A DNA stretch of 53,448 bases, from positions 1 to 53,448 of the forward strand of contig SFGV01000008.1 of assembly GCA_004557545.1 (NCBI GenBank), written 5' to 3'. The stretch comes from Succinatimonas hippei. GTDB taxonomy: Bacteria; Pseudomonadota; Gammaproteobacteria; Enterobacterales; Succinivibrionaceae. Made by a program: the position numbers and the translations under genes. A model generated the notes under the pieces. It was not told where the DNA came from. It saw only the letters and a program-made list of their open reading frames with translations, and made no database searches. Below are positions 51,160-53,448 of this stretch, in pieces (the stretch's first letter is position 1; every line of letters starts with the position of its first letter).

Positions 51160-53268
51160 TCATTCATCTTTAAACGGAGGCCGCCACCTTACATTTGAAA
51201 ATACGCCTTTGGTCTCATGTGAGTCCTTCGCTGATTTCAGCATATGTTCAATCTGCGAATAAGCGTTGTCGATCCCTGCCTGATAAAAAGCTTTAGTTTC
51301 CGTAACTTTCTGACCAAGCTGGTGCCATTCCAGGTCCTCAGGCGGCATTTCGTAAAGAAAACGCGACGGAGTGTTGAATTTGATGTCGGATTGCGCATCC
51401 TCTGCGCGGATACGTCTTCTGCGGCAGAGCAAAATACTAAGCTCTTCTTTTGCCCTGGTAACCCCAACGTAGAAAAGTCTTCTTTCCTCAGCAATGCCAT
51501 TTGGAAGTTCATAGCTGCTTTTATGAGGCAGGAGTCCCTCTTCGCATCCTACGAGATATACATATGGGAACTCCAGTCCCTTTGCAGCATGCAGGGTCAT
51601 CATTTGAACCGCGTCCGCATCCTGAGAATCGTTGTTGCGGTTTAGCATCTCCCTTAAACCGAGCTTGTCCACCGCTTCAAGAAATGTAAGTTTTTCGCGT
51701 CCCCCTTTTCCTGTTATGAGATCGCTTATCCATTCCATAAAAGTACGGGCGTTTTTTACTTTGATTTCTCCCGCGACCTGACTGTCAGTAGAGGCCTTCA
51801 GATAACGCTCATAACCGATTGTGTCGATTAAAGATGACGCCATCTGGGCATCGTGCCTGCGGAAAAGCTGGTTTCTGAGATTTGTAACAAGAATTACAAA
51901 AGCTCCAAGTGATTGCATCTGATGAGGGTTGATCCTTTCAGCCAGCTCTGATGAAAGCATGCTGTCATACAAAGATTTCCCTGTCTGCTTTGAAAGCCCG
52001 GCCACCTCGGCAATGGTTTCTGAACCGATGCCCCGCCTCGGTACATTGATTATGCGCAATAAAGCCGCGTCATCTCTGGGGTTACACAGAACCCGGCACC
52101 AGCCCATCAGATCCTTGATCTCCTGCTGCTCAAAGAAGCTGGTGCCTCCGGTAATAACGCAGGGGATATGGTTTTCCCTAAAAGCTTTTTCTATGGATCT
52201 TGATTGGAAGTTACTGCGGTAGAGAACGGCGTAATCACGCCATGGCGCCTTTGTGTGATACCTGTGACTGAAAATAAGCTCGGAAAGTCTTGAGCTCTGG
52301 TCATCTTCAGTCTGAACCTCGTGGATCTGGATTTTGCGTCCTTCCTGCAGTGAAGAGCGTAAAGTCTTCTCAAATACGTGTTCATTGTGAGCGATTATCG
52401 AATTGGCGCAATGAAGTATCCGGGCTGTAGAGCGGTAGTTCTGCTCAAGCTTAATAACCTTAAGATCAGGGTAATCGCTGGCAAGAACTCTGATATTCTC
52501 TGGTCTCGCTCCCCGCCATGAGTATATAGACTGATCATCATCGCCTACCACGGTAAAGCGCCGGTACCTGCCGGTAAGAAGCTTGAGAAGCTGGTATTGT
52601 GTTTCATTAGTATCCTGATATTCATCAACAAGCACATATTGAAAGGCCTGTTGCCAGCGTTCACGGAAATCAGGATCGTCACGCAGTTTTCTGGTAGTAA
52701 GGTAAATCAGATCATCAAAGTCTATGGCATTACAGGCTGTAAGATAGCGCTCGTACATGCGGTATGCCATTTTGGTCCAGTCACCCCGGATGTGCATGTC
52801 CTCAGGTGAGATTAACGAGGATTTCCACAAAGAAATAGCCGAACAGGCGCCGTCAGTCAGCTGACGGTCAGAGCTGTCCTGCAACAGCTGAGGAAATTTC
52901 TCCCGGATAATGTCCCTAACTATCTTTTTTTGATCGTATTCATCAAGTAGCGAGAAATTACGTCCCAGACCGAATATTGAGTGGTCCTTCCTTATTATGG
53001 AAAGACCTAGTGAATGGAATGTGGAGATGGTGATCTGAGAGGCTGTTAGTGTCCCAAGCTCAGAGGCCACTCGCTCGCGCATTTCCGCTGCTGCCTTATT
53101 GGTAAATGTGACAGCGCATACGCTGTCAGGCTGCATGGAATGCAACCTGATTAAGGCTGAAATTTTGGAGGTTATAACACGGGTCTTGCCCGAACCGGCT
53201 CCTGCAAGAACCAGACATGGACCATCAATGTAGTCTACAGCCTCCTGCTGAGCAGGGTTGAGCTTCAC
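51160..53268 (-). CDS. rep: ATP-dependent DNA helicase Rep
   Basis: 702 residues (E. coli 673). SF1A helicase: Q-motif LNPAQQEAV, motif I LAGAGSGKTRVIT, motif II DEYQDTN, motif III GDDDQSIYSWRGA, motif IV LEQNYRS, motif V HAAKGLEFPYVYLVG and motif VI GVTRAKEEL. The start matches Rep rather than UvrD, and the ilvC-rep neighbourhood is that of E. coli. It unwinds 3' to 5' and helps forks pass protein blocks. Start is GTG at 53268 with AAAGG 7 bases upstream; it overlaps the stop of the upstream gene (GTGA). Confidence 0.95.
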   Translation of the reverse strand: MKLNPAQQEAVDYIDGPCLVLAGAGSGKTRVITSKISALIRLHSMQPDSVCAVTFTNKAAAEMRERVASELGTLTASQITISTFHSLGLSIIRKDHSIFGLGRNFSLLDEYDQKKIVRDIIREKFPQLLQDSSDRQLTDGACSAISLWKSSLISPEDMHIRGDWTKMAYRMYERYLTACNAIDFDDLIYLTTRKLRDDPDFRERWQQAFQYVLVDEYQDTNETQYQLLKLLTGRYRRFTVVGDDDQSIYSWRGARPENIRVLASDYPDLKVIKLEQNYRSTARILHCANSIIAHNEHVFEKTLRSSLQEGRKIQIHEVQTEDDQSSRLSELIFSHRYHTKAPWRDYAVLYRSNFQSRSIEKAFRENHIPCVITGGTSFFEQQEIKDLMGWCRVLCNPRDDAALLRIINVPRRGIGSETIAEVAGLSKQTGKSLYDSMLSSELAERINPHQMQSLGAFVILVTNLRNQLFRRHDAQMASSLIDTIGYERYLKASTDSQVAGEIKVKNARTFMEWISDLITGKGGREKLTFLEAVDKLGLREMLNRNNDSQDADAVQMMTLHAAKGLEFPYVYLVGCEEGLLPHKSSYELPNGIAEERRLFYVGVTRAKEELSILLCRRRRIRAEDAQSDIKFNTPSRFLYEMPPEDLEWHQLGQKVTETKAFYQAGIDNAYSQIEHMLKSAKDSHETKGVFSNVRWRPPFKDE

Positions 53269-53448
53269 GGCATTACCTTTACCGGATACATCGAAAAGGA
53301 CATAGGCTTTCCGTCAGGATCGATGGTACGGCATGTGTAGTCGCCTTTGTCGTTTAAGGTAACGCTTATATTTTGAACGGCCTGAGATTCAGCGTATATA
53401 CCATTGTCCTGGCCGCATAAGGCGATAATCGGAAGGTCACAGGTTTTA
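53265..53448 (-). CDS. C-terminal end of an unknown protein upstream of rep
   Basis: The minus frame from the window edge encodes 60 residues ending TCRTIDPDGKPMSFSMYPVKVMP and a TGA overlapping the rep GTG. Short alternating hydrophobic/polar stretches (NISVTLNDKGDYTCRTI) suggest beta strands. I do not recognise a family from this piece. It has no match in the corresponding E. coli gap (ppiC is different). Overlapping stop and start imply an operon with rep. Confidence 0.6.
   Translation of the reverse strand, partial: KTCDLPIIALCGQDNGIYAESQAVQNISVTLNDKGDYTCRTIDPDGKPMSFSMYPVKVMP

Noticed and set aside
1..53448. Insertion sequences, prophage, CRISPR array, tRNA or rRNA genes
   Set aside because: No transposase or integrase frame, no regularly spaced repeats and no RNA gene signature were seen; gaps between genes are short.

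Overview
The window is a dense stretch of core chromosome from a gammaproteobacterium. Many proteins align well with the enterobacterial forms (RNase II, class II ketol-acid reductoisomerase, NtrB/NtrC, SpoT, DnaE, Rep), and several gene clusters match the classical gamma order: engB/gmk/rpoZ/spoT, def-fmt-rsmB-trkA divergent from yrdD-tsaC-aroE, and ilvY<>ilvC next to rep. Gene order is otherwise reshuffled. Menaquinone synthesis, an anaerobe-type PurE and lineage-specific rearrangements would fit an anaerobic or gut member of Aeromonadales such as Succinivibrionaceae; this placement is inference. I see no insertion sequence, prophage, tRNA, rRNA or CRISPR array.

Layout. 1-4828 (minus): engB-gmk-rpoZ-spoT and a truncated pldB-like lipase. 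4955-10302 (minus): typA, then glnL-glnG with their own promoter and terminator, then a CheX-like protein. 10752-19305: yihY (+) converges on a minus operon, aminopeptidase P-pssA-recG-asmA. 19431-21494: prlC (+), separated from rnb by a bidirectional terminator. 21585-30567 (minus): def-fmt-rsmB-trkA-trkH-menA-rnb. 30658-33949 (+): yrdD-purE-tsaC-aroE-rsmJ, tightly packed. 33956-40636 (minus): lgt-glmU-glmS, then a symporter fused to a PTS IIA domain and an overlapping ModA-like binding protein. 40703-41964 (+): an unknown membrane protein coupled to a phosphopantetheinyl transferase. 41948-48363 (minus): pgi, uppP, dnaE. 48504-51090: divergent ilvY/ilvC. 51160-53448 (minus): rep and the end of an unknown gene.

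Most genes are housekeeping: stringent response, translation initiation, tRNA/rRNA modification, cell-envelope precursors, potassium uptake, replication and restart. Two spots stand out. First, the nitrogen regulator NtrC keeps an intact receiver and a near-perfect DNA-binding domain, but its AAA+ domain has lost the Walker A lysine, the Walker B aspartate, the GAFTGA loop, one arginine finger and the sensor II arginine. A good NtrC operator still lies over an extended -10 promoter in front of glnLG. This looks like NtrBC rewired for sigma-70 promoters (repression or non-sigma-54 activation), with glnA missing from its usual place and a CheX-like, possibly phosphatase-like, protein next door. 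Second, a GPH-family (MelB/LacS-like) symporter carries a C-terminal IIA domain of the fructose/Ntr type rather than the glucose type known in LacS, and is coupled by a 25-bp overlap to a secreted ModA-like protein downstream of glmS.
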